Assembly (NCBI RefSeq): GCF_021227995.1
Contig: NZ_CP089301.1
Coordinates: 3,720,001 to 3,784,000, forward strand
Source of the DNA: Novosphingobium kaempferiae
GTDB taxonomy: Bacteria > Pseudomonadota > Alphaproteobacteria > Sphingomonadales > Sphingomonadaceae
DNA length: 64,000 bases
Reading direction: 5' to 3'
The first letter of the stretch is position 1. Every line of letters starts with the position of its first letter. A program made the translations under genes and the position numbers. Below are positions 18,729-26,886 of the stretch, piece by piece. The notes under the pieces were generated by a model. It made no database searches, was not told the origin of the DNA, and worked only from the letters and a program-made list of their open reading frames with translations.

Positions 18729-19331
18729 TCACTTCTCCCGCGGCTTCCAGCTCATCACGCGCCACAGGTAGAACACCACCGTCGCCGCGCCCACCACCAG
18801 CGTCGCGTAACCCAGCCACTGCTCCGCCTCGGACAGCGTGTGCCCCAGCCACTTGCCGCCGAGGATCAGCGCCACGTTCCAGATCGCCGCGCCGACGAAG
18901 GTGAAGCCCAGGAACTTGAAGTGCCCCATATGCGCAAGGCCCGCCGGGATCGAGATCACCGTGCGGAACATCGGCATGAAGCGGAACAGGAACACGACCC
19001 AGTGCCCATGGCGGCGCAGGAAACGGCCCGCGACCTCGACGTCATGCCACTCCAGCGTCAGCCAGCGACCCCAGCGGTCGATGAAGGGACGTAGCCGCTC
19101 GTAACCCAGCCGGTCGGCGACGAGGAACAGCACATAGTTGCCCATAGCCGCGCCGAGCGTGCCCCAGAACAGCAGCGGCCAGAACTGCATGTCCCCGCGC
19201 GCCACCGCGATGCCGCCAAGGCCCATGATAAGCTCCGACGGGATTGGCGGGATGATATTCTCCAGCGCCATCAGGAACATGATGCCGAGATAGCCGCCCT
19301 GACGGACGATCTCGTAGACCCACTCAGACAT
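18729..19331 (-). CDS. DedA family membrane protein
   Basis: A 200-residue multi-pass inner-membrane protein of the DedA/VTT (SNARE-associated) family, implicated in lipid carrier scrambling and envelope homeostasis. Family landmarks: an early ENIIPPIPSELIMGLGG, a central FLFRFMPMFRTVISIPAGLAHM, and GAAIWNVALILGGKWLG. The E in the first and R in the second motif are the conserved charged membrane residues. Length is typical. Palindromic repeats flank it on both sides; it seems to be a single-gene unit. Confidence 0.9.
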   Translation of the reverse strand: MSEWVYEIVRQGGYLGIMFLMALENIIPPIPSELIMGLGGIAVARGDMQFWPLLFWGTLGAAMGNYVLFLVADRLGYERLRPFIDRWGRWLTLEWHDVEVAGRFLRRHGHWVVFLFRFMPMFRTVISIPAGLAHMGHFKFLGFTFVGAAIWNVALILGGKWLGHTLSEAEQWLGYATLVVGAATVVFYLWRVMSWKPREK

Positions 19332-19368
19332 TCGTGCTGGCCCTTGATGGCGAGGCGCCTGCCGCTCC

Positions 19369-19487
19369 GGATTGCCGCGCGACCTGCGGTCGCTCGCAAT
19401 GACGACGGTGGGGGCGATACGTCACGAAAGCTGTACCGGGGATTGCTTCCCCACAGCTCGTCATTGCGAGCGAAGCGAAGCAATCCC
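19369..19487. repeat. Degenerate pair of REP-like elements
   Basis: A diverged right arm (GGATTGCCGCGCGACC, ending TCGCTCGCAATGACGAC, about 19369-19406) and an intact left arm (CGTCATTGCGAGCGAAGCGA onward, 19459-19487) face each other between dedA and gshB. They match the palindromes at 18645 and 20800. Confidence 0.7.
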
Positions 19488-19502
19488 GCGCGGCGACAGC
19501 CT

Positions 19503-20474
19503 TCACATCGCCGCGTGGCGCCGTTCGATCGCGTCCCAGATACGCGCGCCGGTGTCGGTTCCGTTGAACCGGTCGATCGCCACGATGCCCGTCGGCGAAG
19601 TCACGTTGATTTCCGTCAGCCATTTCCCGCCGATCACGTCTATGCCGACGAAAACCAGCCCCCGCGCCTTGAGTTCCGGTCCGAGCGCCGCGCAGATTTC
19701 CTCTTCCGCCGAAGTGAGCGTACTCGCCTCCGCCGATCCGCCGACCGCGAGGTTGGAGCGGAACTCGCCCGCGCCCGGCTTGCGGTTGATGGCGCCCGCG
19801 AACTCGCCGTCGACGAGGACGATGCGCTTGTCGCCCTCGGACACGTCGGGAAGGAAGGGTTGGACCATGAACGGCTCGACCCACGCGTTCTCGAACATCT
19901 CGATCAGCGCGCCGAGGTTCGATCCGTCGGCGGGCACGCGGAACACCGCCTTGCCGCCGTTGCCGTGCAGCGGCTTGATGACGAGGTCGCCGGGATGGCG
20001 CAGGTTGAACGCCTTCACGTCCTCGATGCGGCGGGCGATGAATGTCGGCGGCATGAAGCGCGCGTAGTCGAGCACGAAGACCTTCTCCGGCGCATTGCGC
20101 ACCGATGCCGGGTCGTTGACCACCAGCGTGCGGCCCTCCAGCCGTTCCAGCAGGTGCGTGGCGGTTATGTAGCCGAGATCGAACGGCGGATCCTGTCGCA
20201 TCAGCACGACGTCGATATCCTCGACCAGATCGATCAGGCGGTACTCGCCGCGCGTGAAGTGGTTGCCCTCCACCCGCTGCACCGTGACCGGCGCGCCCCA
20301 TGCGGTCAGGCGGCCGCCTGCGCCGTGCGCGGTGTCGTAGGCCAGCGTCTTCACGTCGTAGTGGAAGAGCGTGTGCCCCCGCGCCTGCGCCGCCAGCATC
20401 AGGGCAAAGCTCGAATCGCCCCCGATCTTGATCGTTTCGAGGGGGTCCATCTGAACGGCAATACGCAAAGACAT
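19503..20474 (-). CDS. gshB: Glutathione synthase
   Basis: A 323-residue ATP-grasp ligase that joins gamma-glutamylcysteine and glycine. Landmarks: N-terminal QMDPLETIKIGGDSSFALML, VVLMRQDPPFDLGY, the ATP-grasp lysine segment DLVIKPLHGNGGKAVF, and the C-terminal GGKWLTEINVTSPTGI. Length agrees with E. coli GshB. The ATG at 20474 has AGGAGC nine bases upstream, but that ribosome-binding site is one arm of a stable hairpin (separate entry), which suggests translational control. Its place beside yraN-rsmI-LpoA is common in alphaproteobacteria. Confidence 0.96.
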   Translation of the reverse strand: MSLRIAVQMDPLETIKIGGDSSFALMLAAQARGHTLFHYDVKTLAYDTAHGAGGRLTAWGAPVTVQRVEGNHFTRGEYRLIDLVEDIDVVLMRQDPPFDLGYITATHLLERLEGRTLVVNDPASVRNAPEKVFVLDYARFMPPTFIARRIEDVKAFNLRHPGDLVIKPLHGNGGKAVFRVPADGSNLGALIEMFENAWVEPFMVQPFLPDVSEGDKRIVLVDGEFAGAINRKPGAGEFRSNLAVGGSAEASTLTSAEEEICAALGPELKARGLVFVGIDVIGGKWLTEINVTSPTGIVAIDRFNGTDTGARIWDAIERRHAAM

Positions 20475-20482
20475 GTAATCGC

Positions 20483-20520
20483 GCTCCTAAGGGGGCGTCC
20501 GGAGTGCTCCCTTAAGGAGC
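20483..20520 (-). promoter_or_regulatory. Hairpin sequestering the gshB ribosome-binding site
   Basis: On the minus strand GCTCCTTAAGGGAG (20507-20520) pairs with CCCCCTTAGGAGC (20483-20495), with one bulged T and one mismatch, around an 11-base loop. AGGAG (20484-20488), the gshB Shine-Dalgarno, is fully paired. This is upstream of the start codon, in the leader of the gshB mRNA. Confidence 0.6.
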
Positions 20521-20595
20521 CGGCTGTGGTTCGCCGCATATAGGTCGCAGCGCGCAAAGCGAACCTCAACTTCTAATCGCGGAGAGAAATTTTCC

Positions 20596-20781
20596 ATGAG
20601 CACGAAGCACACCTTCATCGCCCTCGTCTGCGCCGCCGGCATCCTTGCGGTGCCGGGCATGAGCCTGGCCAACCCGGAGCCCCATCCGACACCGCACCCG
20701 ACCCCGGCTCCGACCGATCATCCGAGCCCGCATCCCACCGATCACCCGTCACCGCATCCGACCGATCATCCGAAAGGCTGA
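20596..20781 (+). CDS. Small secreted His/Pro-rich repeat peptide
   Basis: A 61-residue peptide with a clear signal sequence (MSTKHTFIALVCAAGILAVP..., cleavage likely after SLA) and a mature part of about 35 residues made of repeats: PHPTPHPTP, then DHPSPHPT units (PTDHPSPHPTDHPSPHPTDH). It is rich in His and Pro with regularly spaced His and Asp, so metal binding in the periplasm is a fair guess only. GGAGAG lies 11 bases upstream of the ATG. It is divergent from gshB and followed by a REP palindrome. The DNA is internally repetitive too, so unit number may vary between strains. No family assigned. Confidence 0.7.
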   Translation: MSTKHTFIALVCAAGILAVPGMSLANPEPHPTPHPTPAPTDHPSPHPTDHPSPHPTDHPKG

Positions 20782-20799
20782 CATCGGTTGAAACCACCC

Positions 20800-20878
20800 T
20801 TCGTCATTGCGAGCGAAGCGAAGCAATCCATGGTCGGCGCGGACCGCCGGATTGCTTCGCTTCGCTCGCAATGACGAA
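20800..20878. repeat. REP-like perfect 30-bp palindrome
   Basis: Left arm 20800-20829 (TTCGTCATTGCGAGCGAAGC...) is perfectly complementary to right arm 20849-20878, loop 19 bases. It lies between the His/Pro peptide gene and the end of yraN, and may act as a bidirectional terminator. Confidence 0.9.
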
Positions 20879-20897
20879 CCGGTGGGCCAATGCCCTT

Positions 20898-21266
20898 TCA
20901 GAACGCGCCGGGTTGCCAGGCATTGACGATCCGGCGCGGCCATGAGCGCGGGGCGATAAGGATCACGTCGATCCGCTGGTCGTCGCCGGGCTTCGCATAG
21001 CGGCTGGAGATCATTTCCGCCGCATCGGCCACGCGCCGCAGCCGCCGCTCATCGATGGCCGTCGCGAGTTCCGCCTGCGTCCGCCGCCACTTCACCTCGA
21101 CGAAGCACACCGTCCGCCCGCGCCGCGCGACGAGGTCGATCTCGCCCTTGCGGGTCTTCACCCGTCGCCCGACGACGCGCCAGCCGGTGATCCACAGGTA
21201 GAGCCCCGCGAGCCACTCCCCGCGCCTGCCGTGCCGCTCTGCCGTGCGCCTGCGCTCACCGCTCAC
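20898..21266 (-). CDS. yraN: YraN/UPF0102 family endonuclease-like protein
   Basis: A 122-residue protein of the UPF0102 family, which has a restriction-endonuclease-like fold. The putative catalytic pattern is visible: E in GEWLAGLYL, then KGEIDLVARR and VCFVEVKWRR (the E/D...EVK core). No biochemical role is firmly known; links to DNA processing are suspected from the fold. It overlaps the rsmI stop by 4 bases (ATGA), and rsmI-yraN coupling is conserved in many proteobacteria. Confidence 0.9.
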   Translation of the reverse strand: MSGERRRTAERHGRRGEWLAGLYLWITGWRVVGRRVKTRKGEIDLVARRGRTVCFVEVKWRRTQAELATAIDERRLRRVADAAEMISSRYAKPGDDQRIDVILIAPRSWPRRIVNAWQPGAF

Positions 21267-22090
21267 TTAAGCTCCATCGCGCGGGCATAGAGCATCTTGC
21301 GGTCGAGCCCGGTCGCCTTGGCCACCGCCGCTGCCGCCTGCGACGCCTTGGCCCCGGCCAGCGCCTCGCGCAGCAGGGCGTCGACATCGACCTCGCCCCT
21401 GGGCTCGTCGCCGGGCGGGGCGATCAGCAGCACGATCTCGCCCTTGGGCGGGTGCGCGGCGTAGTATTCCGACAGTTCCTGTGGAGAACCGCTGCGGCAT
21501 TCCTCGAATTTCTTGGTCAGCTCGCGCGCCACCGCGACCTCGCGTCCCGGCAGCACCTGCGCGATGGCGGCAAGCGAGGCGTCGAGACGCGGCGCGGTCT
21601 CGTAGAAGATCAGCGTAGCCGGAACCGCGGCAAGCCCCGCCAGCGTATCCTCGCGCGCCTTGGCCTTGTTGGGCAGGAACCCGGCGAACAGGAAGCGGTC
21701 GTTCGGCAGGCCCGAAAGCGTCATCGCCACCACCGCAGCATTCGGCCCTGGCAGGCTGGTAACCGCGATTCCCCGCTCCCGCGCGGTGCGGACGAGACGG
21801 TATCCGGGGTCGGAGATCAGCGGCGTCCCGGCGTCGCTGACGAGCGCCACCGGCTCGGCCTCCATCGTCGCCAGCAGGCGCTCGCGATCCCCCTCCCCGG
21901 CGTGGTCGTCATAGCGCACCAGCTTCTTCTTGAGGCCGAGGTGATGCAGCAGCTTGCCCGTCACGCGAGTGTCCTCGCAGGCGACTACGGAGACCCCGCG
22001 AAGGGTCTCGACGGCGCGCATCGTAATGTCCCCCAGGTTGCCAATGGGGGTTGCGACTATGTAAAGGCCCGGCGACAGTGTGTTTTCCAT
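21263..22090 (-). CDS. rsmI: 16S rRNA 2'-O-ribose C1402 methyltransferase RsmI
   Basis: A 275-residue tetrapyrrole-methylase-fold enzyme that methylates the ribose of C1402 in 16S rRNA. Signatures: GLYIVATPIGNLGDIT at the N-terminus, VACEDTRVTGKLL, ALVSDAGTPLISDPGYRLV and SLPGPNAAVVAM. Length is normal. I start at ATG 22090 (MENTLSPG); another in-frame ATG at 22111 adds seven residues, and neither has a strong ribosome-binding site. Divergent from the LpoA-like gene, with only 42 bases between the chosen starts, so their control regions must overlap. Confidence 0.95.
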   Translation of the reverse strand: MENTLSPGLYIVATPIGNLGDITMRAVETLRGVSVVACEDTRVTGKLLHHLGLKKKLVRYDDHAGEGDRERLLATMEAEPVALVSDAGTPLISDPGYRLVRTARERGIAVTSLPGPNAAVVAMTLSGLPNDRFLFAGFLPNKAKAREDTLAGLAAVPATLIFYETAPRLDASLAAIAQVLPGREVAVARELTKKFEECRSGSPQELSEYYAAHPPKGEIVLLIAPPGDEPRGEVDVDALLREALAGAKASQAAAAVAKATGLDRKMLYARAMELK

Positions 22091-22132
22091 AGGGCCGGAC
22101 TCATGGCCCATAGACCGAGGGAGCGGCAAGCC

Positions 22133-23329
22133 ATGTTCGACGTCAGCGAGGGTCTTCGCCTCAAGCGCCGGAATCTTCTCGCCGCCGCCGCAATGGCACT
22201 GGTCGCCGGTTGCGCCGTGGTGCCCAAGGCCCCGCAGCCCGCCCCGCCGCCTGCCCCTACTCCCGCGCCCAGCCAGAGCGACATCCCCGTCGACACCGAG
22301 CGCCACCGCGTCGCGCTGCTGGTTCCCGTCTCGGGCACCAACGCGGGCGTCGGCCAGGCCATCGCCAATGCCGCCAACATGGCGCTGCTCGATACTTCGG
22401 CGAAGAACCTGCGCGTCACCACCTACGACACCTCGACCGGCGCGGCGGAGGCCACCCGCAAGGCCATCGCCGACGGCAACCAGCTGATCCTCGGCCCGCT
22501 GCTGGCGGACGATATCCCCACGGTTTCCGCCGTCGCGCGTAGTGCGAAGATCCCGGTCATCTCGTTCTCCAACGACGAGAAGGCCGCCAGCCGCGATGTC
22601 TTCATCATGGGCAACCTGCCCGGCCAGTCGGTGACGCGCACCGTCGAATACGCCCGCGCGCAGGGCGTCTCGACGTTCGCCGCCCTCGTCCCGCGCGGCG
22701 ACTATGGCGACCGCACCAGCGCCGCCCTGCTCGCCGCCGTGCGCACCGGCGGCGGATCGGTCGTCGCGCTCGAGCCCTATGAGCGCAGCTCCGTTTCCAT
22801 CGCCGCCGCAGCCCAGCGCGTAAAGGCCAAGGGCGGCTTCCAGGCGCTGCTGATCGCCGACAGCGGCAGCCTGTCGGTCCGCGCCGCCACTGCCTTCAAG
22901 GGCACCGCGAAGGCCCCTGCCGGCACCGGCGTGCGCCTGCTCGGCACCGAGCTGTGGAGCGGCGAGCGCGACGTCAACGCCTCGCCCGCGCTTGCCGGTG
23001 CATGGTACGCCACCGTTTCCGACCAGCGCTTCGGCCAGTTCTCCAAGAGCTACCGCGCCCGCTTCGGCGGCCAGCCCTTCCGCATCGCCACGCTCGGCTA
23101 CGACGCGGTGCTGCTGACCCTGCGCGTCGCCCGCGACTGGAAGCCCGGCACCCGCTTCCCGGTCGATACCCTGCGCGACACCAGGGCGTTCCCCGGCGGC
23201 TTCCTCGGCGTCGACGGCGCATTCCGCTTCACCCGCGGCGGGCTGATCGAGCGCGCGCTGGAAGTGCGCGAGGTTGGGGCCGGAACCGTCAAGGTGGTGA
23301 GCCCGGCTCCGGTGAAGTTCGGGGAGTAA
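22133..23329 (+). CDS. Penicillin-binding protein activator LpoA-like lipoprotein
   Basis: A 398-residue lipoprotein with a periplasmic-binding-protein type I fold, matching the LpoA-type activator of penicillin-binding proteins. The signal sequence has Arg residues (LRLKRRNLL) and the lipobox ALVAGC near residue 30. A Pro/Ala-rich linker follows (PPPAPTPAPSQ), then the binding fold beginning HRVALLVPVSGTNAGVGQAI. It lacks the long TPR N-terminal domain of E. coli LpoA, as is normal in alphaproteobacteria. Start ATG 22133, with GAGGGAG 9-10 bases upstream; the large upstream frame is a shadow. Divergent from rsmI, a conserved arrangement. Confidence 0.85.
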   Translation: MFDVSEGLRLKRRNLLAAAAMALVAGCAVVPKAPQPAPPPAPTPAPSQSDIPVDTERHRVALLVPVSGTNAGVGQAIANAANMALLDTSAKNLRVTTYDTSTGAAEATRKAIADGNQLILGPLLADDIPTVSAVARSAKIPVISFSNDEKAASRDVFIMGNLPGQSVTRTVEYARAQGVSTFAALVPRGDYGDRTSAALLAAVRTGGGSVVALEPYERSSVSIAAAAQRVKAKGGFQALLIADSGSLSVRAATAFKGTAKAPAGTGVRLLGTELWSGERDVNASPALAGAWYATVSDQRFGQFSKSYRARFGGQPFRIATLGYDAVLLTLRVARDWKPGTRFPVDTLRDTRAFPGGFLGVDGAFRFTRGGLIERALEVREVGAGTVKVVSPAPVKFGE

Positions 23330-23343
23330 GGCTTCCGAAACCG

Positions 23344-23460
23344 CGTCATTCCGGCGAATGCCGGGACCGTGGGCCGTGAACAGCCCACTTCACGGCGGGA
23401 GCCCTGGCGCCAGCTTGCGCCTAAAAACCGCCCACGGTCCCGGCATTCGCCGGGATGACG
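23344..23460. repeat. Long palindromic repeat element, copy 1
   Basis: Arms 23344-23373 (CGTCATTCCGGCGAATGCCG...) and 23431-23460 pair almost perfectly around a 57-base core containing GGCCGTGAACAGCCCACTTC (23372-23391). A second member of the family, in opposite orientation, is at 30882-31000. It lies between the LpoA-like gene and parE. Confidence 0.85.
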
Positions 23461-23552
23461 ACGCGCCTTCGTTCCCGCTTTGAACCTCCCCTGCGGATAA
23501 AGCGCAAGCAACCGCTTGCCGCCGCGATTCCGCGCGTCCTATAGTCGCGCTC

Positions 23553-25562
23553 ATGTCCGACGACCTCTTCGACAAGCTCCCCGCCGCCACCGGCGAGTCC
23601 TATGACAGCTCCGCGATCGAGGTTCTGGAGGGGCTTGAGCCCGTCCGCCGCCGTCCGGGCATGTATATCGGCGGCACCGACGAGCGTGCGCTGCACCATC
23701 TCGCGGCTGAAATCCTCGACAACGCGATGGACGAGGCCGTCGCCGGCCACGCCAACCGCATCGAGGTCGTGCTGGAGGAGGAAGCCGGCACCCCGGGCCG
23801 GATCACGATCACCGACAACGGGCGCGGCATGCCGGTGGACGAGCATCCCAAGTTCCCCGGCAAGTCGGCGCTCGAAGTCATCCTGTCGATGCTCCACTCG
23901 GGCGGCAAGTTCTCGGGGAAAGCCTATGCCACTTCGGGCGGCCTCCACGGCGTCGGCATCTCGGTGGTCAACGCGCTTTCGGTGAAGACGCGGGTGGAAG
24001 TCGCGCGCAACAAGGAACTCTACGCGCAGGAATTCTCGCGCGGGATCACGCTTGGGCCCATCCAGAAGATCGGCGCGGCACCCAACCGGCGCGGCACGTC
24101 CGTCACTTTCACCCCCGACGCCGAGATCTTCGGCGACCAGAAGTTCAAGGCCGCCCGCCTGTTCAAGCTGGTCCGGTCGAAGGCATACCTCTTCGCAGGC
24201 GTCGAAATCCGCTGGAAGTGCGCGCCCTCGCTCGCGGTGGACGGCATCCCGGCGGAGGCGACGTTCCAGTTCCCCGGCGGCCTTGCCGACCATCTGGCCG
24301 AGCAGATCGGTGGGCGCGAATGCGTGACCACGCAGTTCTTCTCCGGCCGTCAGGACTTCGCCAAGGGCGACGACGGCTCCGAGCAGGGCCGCGTGGAGTG
24401 GGCGATCGCCTGGCCGCTCTACTCGGACGGGTCGTATTCCTGGTACTGCAACACCATCCCGACGCCCGATGGCGGCACCCACGAACAGGGCCTGCGCGCC
24501 GCGCTGACCAAGGGCATCCGCGCCTTCGCCGAACTCGTGGGGCAGGCCAAGAAGGCCAAGGACATCACGCCGGACGACGTCATCACCGGCAGCGAGGTGA
24601 TGCTCTCGGTCTTCATCCGCGAGCCCCAGTTCCAGAGCCAGACCAAGGATCGCCTGACCTCCCCGGAGGCCGCGCGGCTGGTGGAAGCCGCGGTGCGCGA
24701 CCACTTCGACCACTTCCTCACCGACAATCTCGATCGCGGCAAGGCGCTGCTCGGCAGCGTGATGGAGCGCATGGACGAGCGCCTGCGCCGCAAGGCGGAG
24801 CGCGAGGTCAAGCGCAAGACCGCGACCAACGCCCGCAAGCTGCGCCTGCCTGGCAAGCTGACCGACTGTTCGGGCGACGGCCCCGGCGAGACCGAACTCT
24901 TCATCGTCGAGGGCGATTCGGCAGGCGGCTCGGCCAAGCAGGCGCGTGACCGCAAGACGCAGGCGATCCTGCCGATCCGCGGCAAGATCCTCAACGTCGC
25001 CAGCGCCACGGCGGACAAGATCCGCGCCAACCAGGAAATCGCCGATCTCGGCCTCGCGCTCGGCTGCGGGACGCGCAAGGACTGCAACGCGGACAACCTG
25101 CGCTACGACCGTATCGTCATCATGACCGACGCCGACGTCGACGGCGCACACATCGCCACGCTGCTGATGACCTTCTTCTTCCAGGAGATGCCGGAGATCG
25201 TGCGGCGCGGGCACCTCTACCTCGCCCAGCCGCCGCTCTATCGCCTCACCTCGGGCGCGACTTCGGCCTATGCCCGCGACGATGCGCACCGTGCCGAACT
25301 GGAAGCGACCAAGTTCAAGGGCAAGAAGGTCGAAGTCGGCCGGTTCAAGGGCCTCGGCGAGATGAACCCGGGGCAACTGCGCGAAACGACGATGAGCCCG
25401 GACACCCGCTCGCTCATCCGCATCACGCTGCCGCAGGAGAGCGAAGGGCGCTTCGCGGTCAAGGATCTGGTGGACCGCCTCATGGGCCGCAATCCCGAGC
25501 ACCGCTTCCACTTCATCCAGAACCGCGCAGGCGACGTCGATCGCGAACTGATCGACGCGTGA
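23553..25562 (+). CDS. parE: DNA topoisomerase IV subunit B
   Basis: A 669-residue type II topoisomerase ATPase subunit that, with ParC, decatenates daughter chromosomes. GHKL ATPase motifs: EILDNAMDEAVAGHA, DNGRGMP, SGGLHGVGISVVNALS. The TOPRIM domain has FIVEGDSAGGSAKQARDRKT and TDADVDGAHI; the C-terminus has KGLGEMNPGQLRETTM. The YIGGTDERALHH pattern and overall length support ParE over GyrB, which is usually near 800 residues in this group. ATG at 23553. It lies alone after a repeat element; the next gene follows after 16 bases. Confidence 0.94.
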   Translation: MSDDLFDKLPAATGESYDSSAIEVLEGLEPVRRRPGMYIGGTDERALHHLAAEILDNAMDEAVAGHANRIEVVLEEEAGTPGRITITDNGRGMPVDEHPKFPGKSALEVILSMLHSGGKFSGKAYATSGGLHGVGISVVNALSVKTRVEVARNKELYAQEFSRGITLGPIQKIGAAPNRRGTSVTFTPDAEIFGDQKFKAARLFKLVRSKAYLFAGVEIRWKCAPSLAVDGIPAEATFQFPGGLADHLAEQIGGRECVTTQFFSGRQDFAKGDDGSEQGRVEWAIAWPLYSDGSYSWYCNTIPTPDGGTHEQGLRAALTKGIRAFAELVGQAKKAKDITPDDVITGSEVMLSVFIREPQFQSQTKDRLTSPEAARLVEAAVRDHFDHFLTDNLDRGKALLGSVMERMDERLRRKAEREVKRKTATNARKLRLPGKLTDCSGDGPGETELFIVEGDSAGGSAKQARDRKTQAILPIRGKILNVASATADKIRANQEIADLGLALGCGTRKDCNADNLRYDRIVIMTDADVDGAHIATLLMTFFFQEMPEIVRRGHLYLAQPPLYRLTSGATSAYARDDAHRAELEATKFKGKKVEVGRFKGLGEMNPGQLRETTMSPDTRSLIRITLPQESEGRFAVKDLVDRLMGRNPEHRFHFIQNRAGDVDRELIDA

Positions 25563-25578
25563 CCGGCACGCAGGCGCG

Positions 25579-26886
25579 GTGCTTTCGGCGGTGAACCGAT
25601 GGCTTGGCTGCCTGCGCTGGATCATGGTCCTCGTGCTGGGCAGCGTTGTGACCACAACCGCACTGGCCGCTGACGACCGGGAGGCGCTGCTGCGATCCCG
25701 TATAGCGGAGGTCGTCGCGGTGATGCGCGGCACCCGCGCCCCGGCGGATACCTTTGACGCACGGTTCCTTGCCGAAGTGCCGCCCGACAAGCTGCGCGCC
25801 CTTTCGGCACAGCTTGTCGATCAGGGCGGCGCGCTGGAAGACTGGACGGATTTCCGGCGCGAGCAGGCAGGGTCGGCGACGTTCACGCTCCGCTTCGCAC
25901 ATGGCACGGCGCCTGCCCGGATCGAGCTGAACCCCGCTGCGCCGGGCCTCGTCTCCGGCTTTCGCATCTTCGGGCTGACGCCTGCGGGCGACACGCTCGA
26001 CAGGCTGGAGGCCGAGTTCGCGGCATTGCCCGGCAAGGCCGGGTTCGCGGTCTACCGTTTGGGTGACGGCGCTCCGGCGCTGGTCGGCGGGCGCAACGCG
26101 GACAAGGCTCTGGCGGTCGGTTCCTCGTTCAAGCTCTATGTCCTCGCGGCGCTGGTCCGGCAGGTGAAGGACGGCGCGCGGCGGTGGGACGACGTGGTGC
26201 CGGTCTCGGGCAAGTCCTTCCCCGGCGGCACTGTACACACCCTGCCCGATGGCGCGCCAGTGACGCTGCACACGCTCGCCAGCCTGATGATCGCGATCAG
26301 CGACAACAGCGCGACCGACATGCTGGTGCGCCTCGTCGGGCAGGAGGCGCTGGCCCGCGAAGTGCGGCTGTCCGGCCATGCAAGGCCCGATGCCCTCGCG
26401 CCGATGCTGACGACGGCGCAACTCTTCGCCCTCAAGCGCGGCGGCGCGCCGATGGCCGCGCGCTATGCCAAGGCCTCACCTGCCGAGCGCGCCCGGCTGC
26501 TGGCAGCGCTCGATCTGTCCGGCGTGGCACAGGCCGATCCCGGCGAGGTCTTCGGCCACGGTCCGGTCGCCATCGACAGCGTGGAATGGTTCGCCTCCTC
26601 CGCCGACCTCGCGGGCGTGATGGACGACCTGCGCCGCTTCGACAGTCGGGAGGCGCTCGACATCCTCGCCGTCAATCCCGCGATGGATGGCGCGACGGGG
26701 CGGGCGTGGTCCTATGTCGGGTACAAGGGGGGCTCGGAAGACGGGGTCATCAGCATGACCTGGCTGCTGCGCGGCCGGGACGGCGCATGGAAGGTCGTCA
26801 CCGGAAGCTGGAACGATGCCAGGGCCCCCGTCGACAACCAGCGCTTAGAGATGCTGATGCGCAGGCTCGCAAAGGTCGCGGGCTAG
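25579..26886 (+). CDS. Serine hydrolase, class A beta-lactamase-like
   Basis: A 435-residue exported serine hydrolase of the penicillin-recognising fold. Hydrophobic N-terminal signal (WIMVLVLGSVVTTTALA, cleavage after ALA). A DUF-like N-terminal domain precedes the catalytic domain, where SxxK is GSSFKLYVL, SxN is ISDNSATDM and the KTG-equivalent is GYKGGSEDG. That set resembles class A beta-lactamases, but KGG and the extra N-terminal region make antibiotic hydrolysis unproven; a peptidase or esterase role is equally possible. Start GTG 25579 (GTG 25591 is an alternative); no clear ribosome-binding site. Its end overlaps the convergent membrane gene by 4 bases. Confidence 0.82.
   Translation: MLSAVNRWLGCLRWIMVLVLGSVVTTTALAADDREALLRSRIAEVVAVMRGTRAPADTFDARFLAEVPPDKLRALSAQLVDQGGALEDWTDFRREQAGSATFTLRFAHGTAPARIELNPAAPGLVSGFRIFGLTPAGDTLDRLEAEFAALPGKAGFAVYRLGDGAPALVGGRNADKALAVGSSFKLYVLAALVRQVKDGARRWDDVVPVSGKSFPGGTVHTLPDGAPVTLHTLASLMIAISDNSATDMLVRLVGQEALAREVRLSGHARPDALAPMLTTAQLFALKRGGAPMAARYAKASPAERARLLAALDLSGVAQADPGEVFGHGPVAIDSVEWFASSADLAGVMDDLRRFDSREALDILAVNPAMDGATGRAWSYVGYKGGSEDGVISMTWLLRGRDGAWKVVTGSWNDARAPVDNQRLEMLMRRLAKVAG

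Noticed and set aside
23421..25790. A 789-codon minus-strand frame over parE
   Set aside because: Antisense of parE; residues are Arg/Ala/Glu-rich with no domain pattern.
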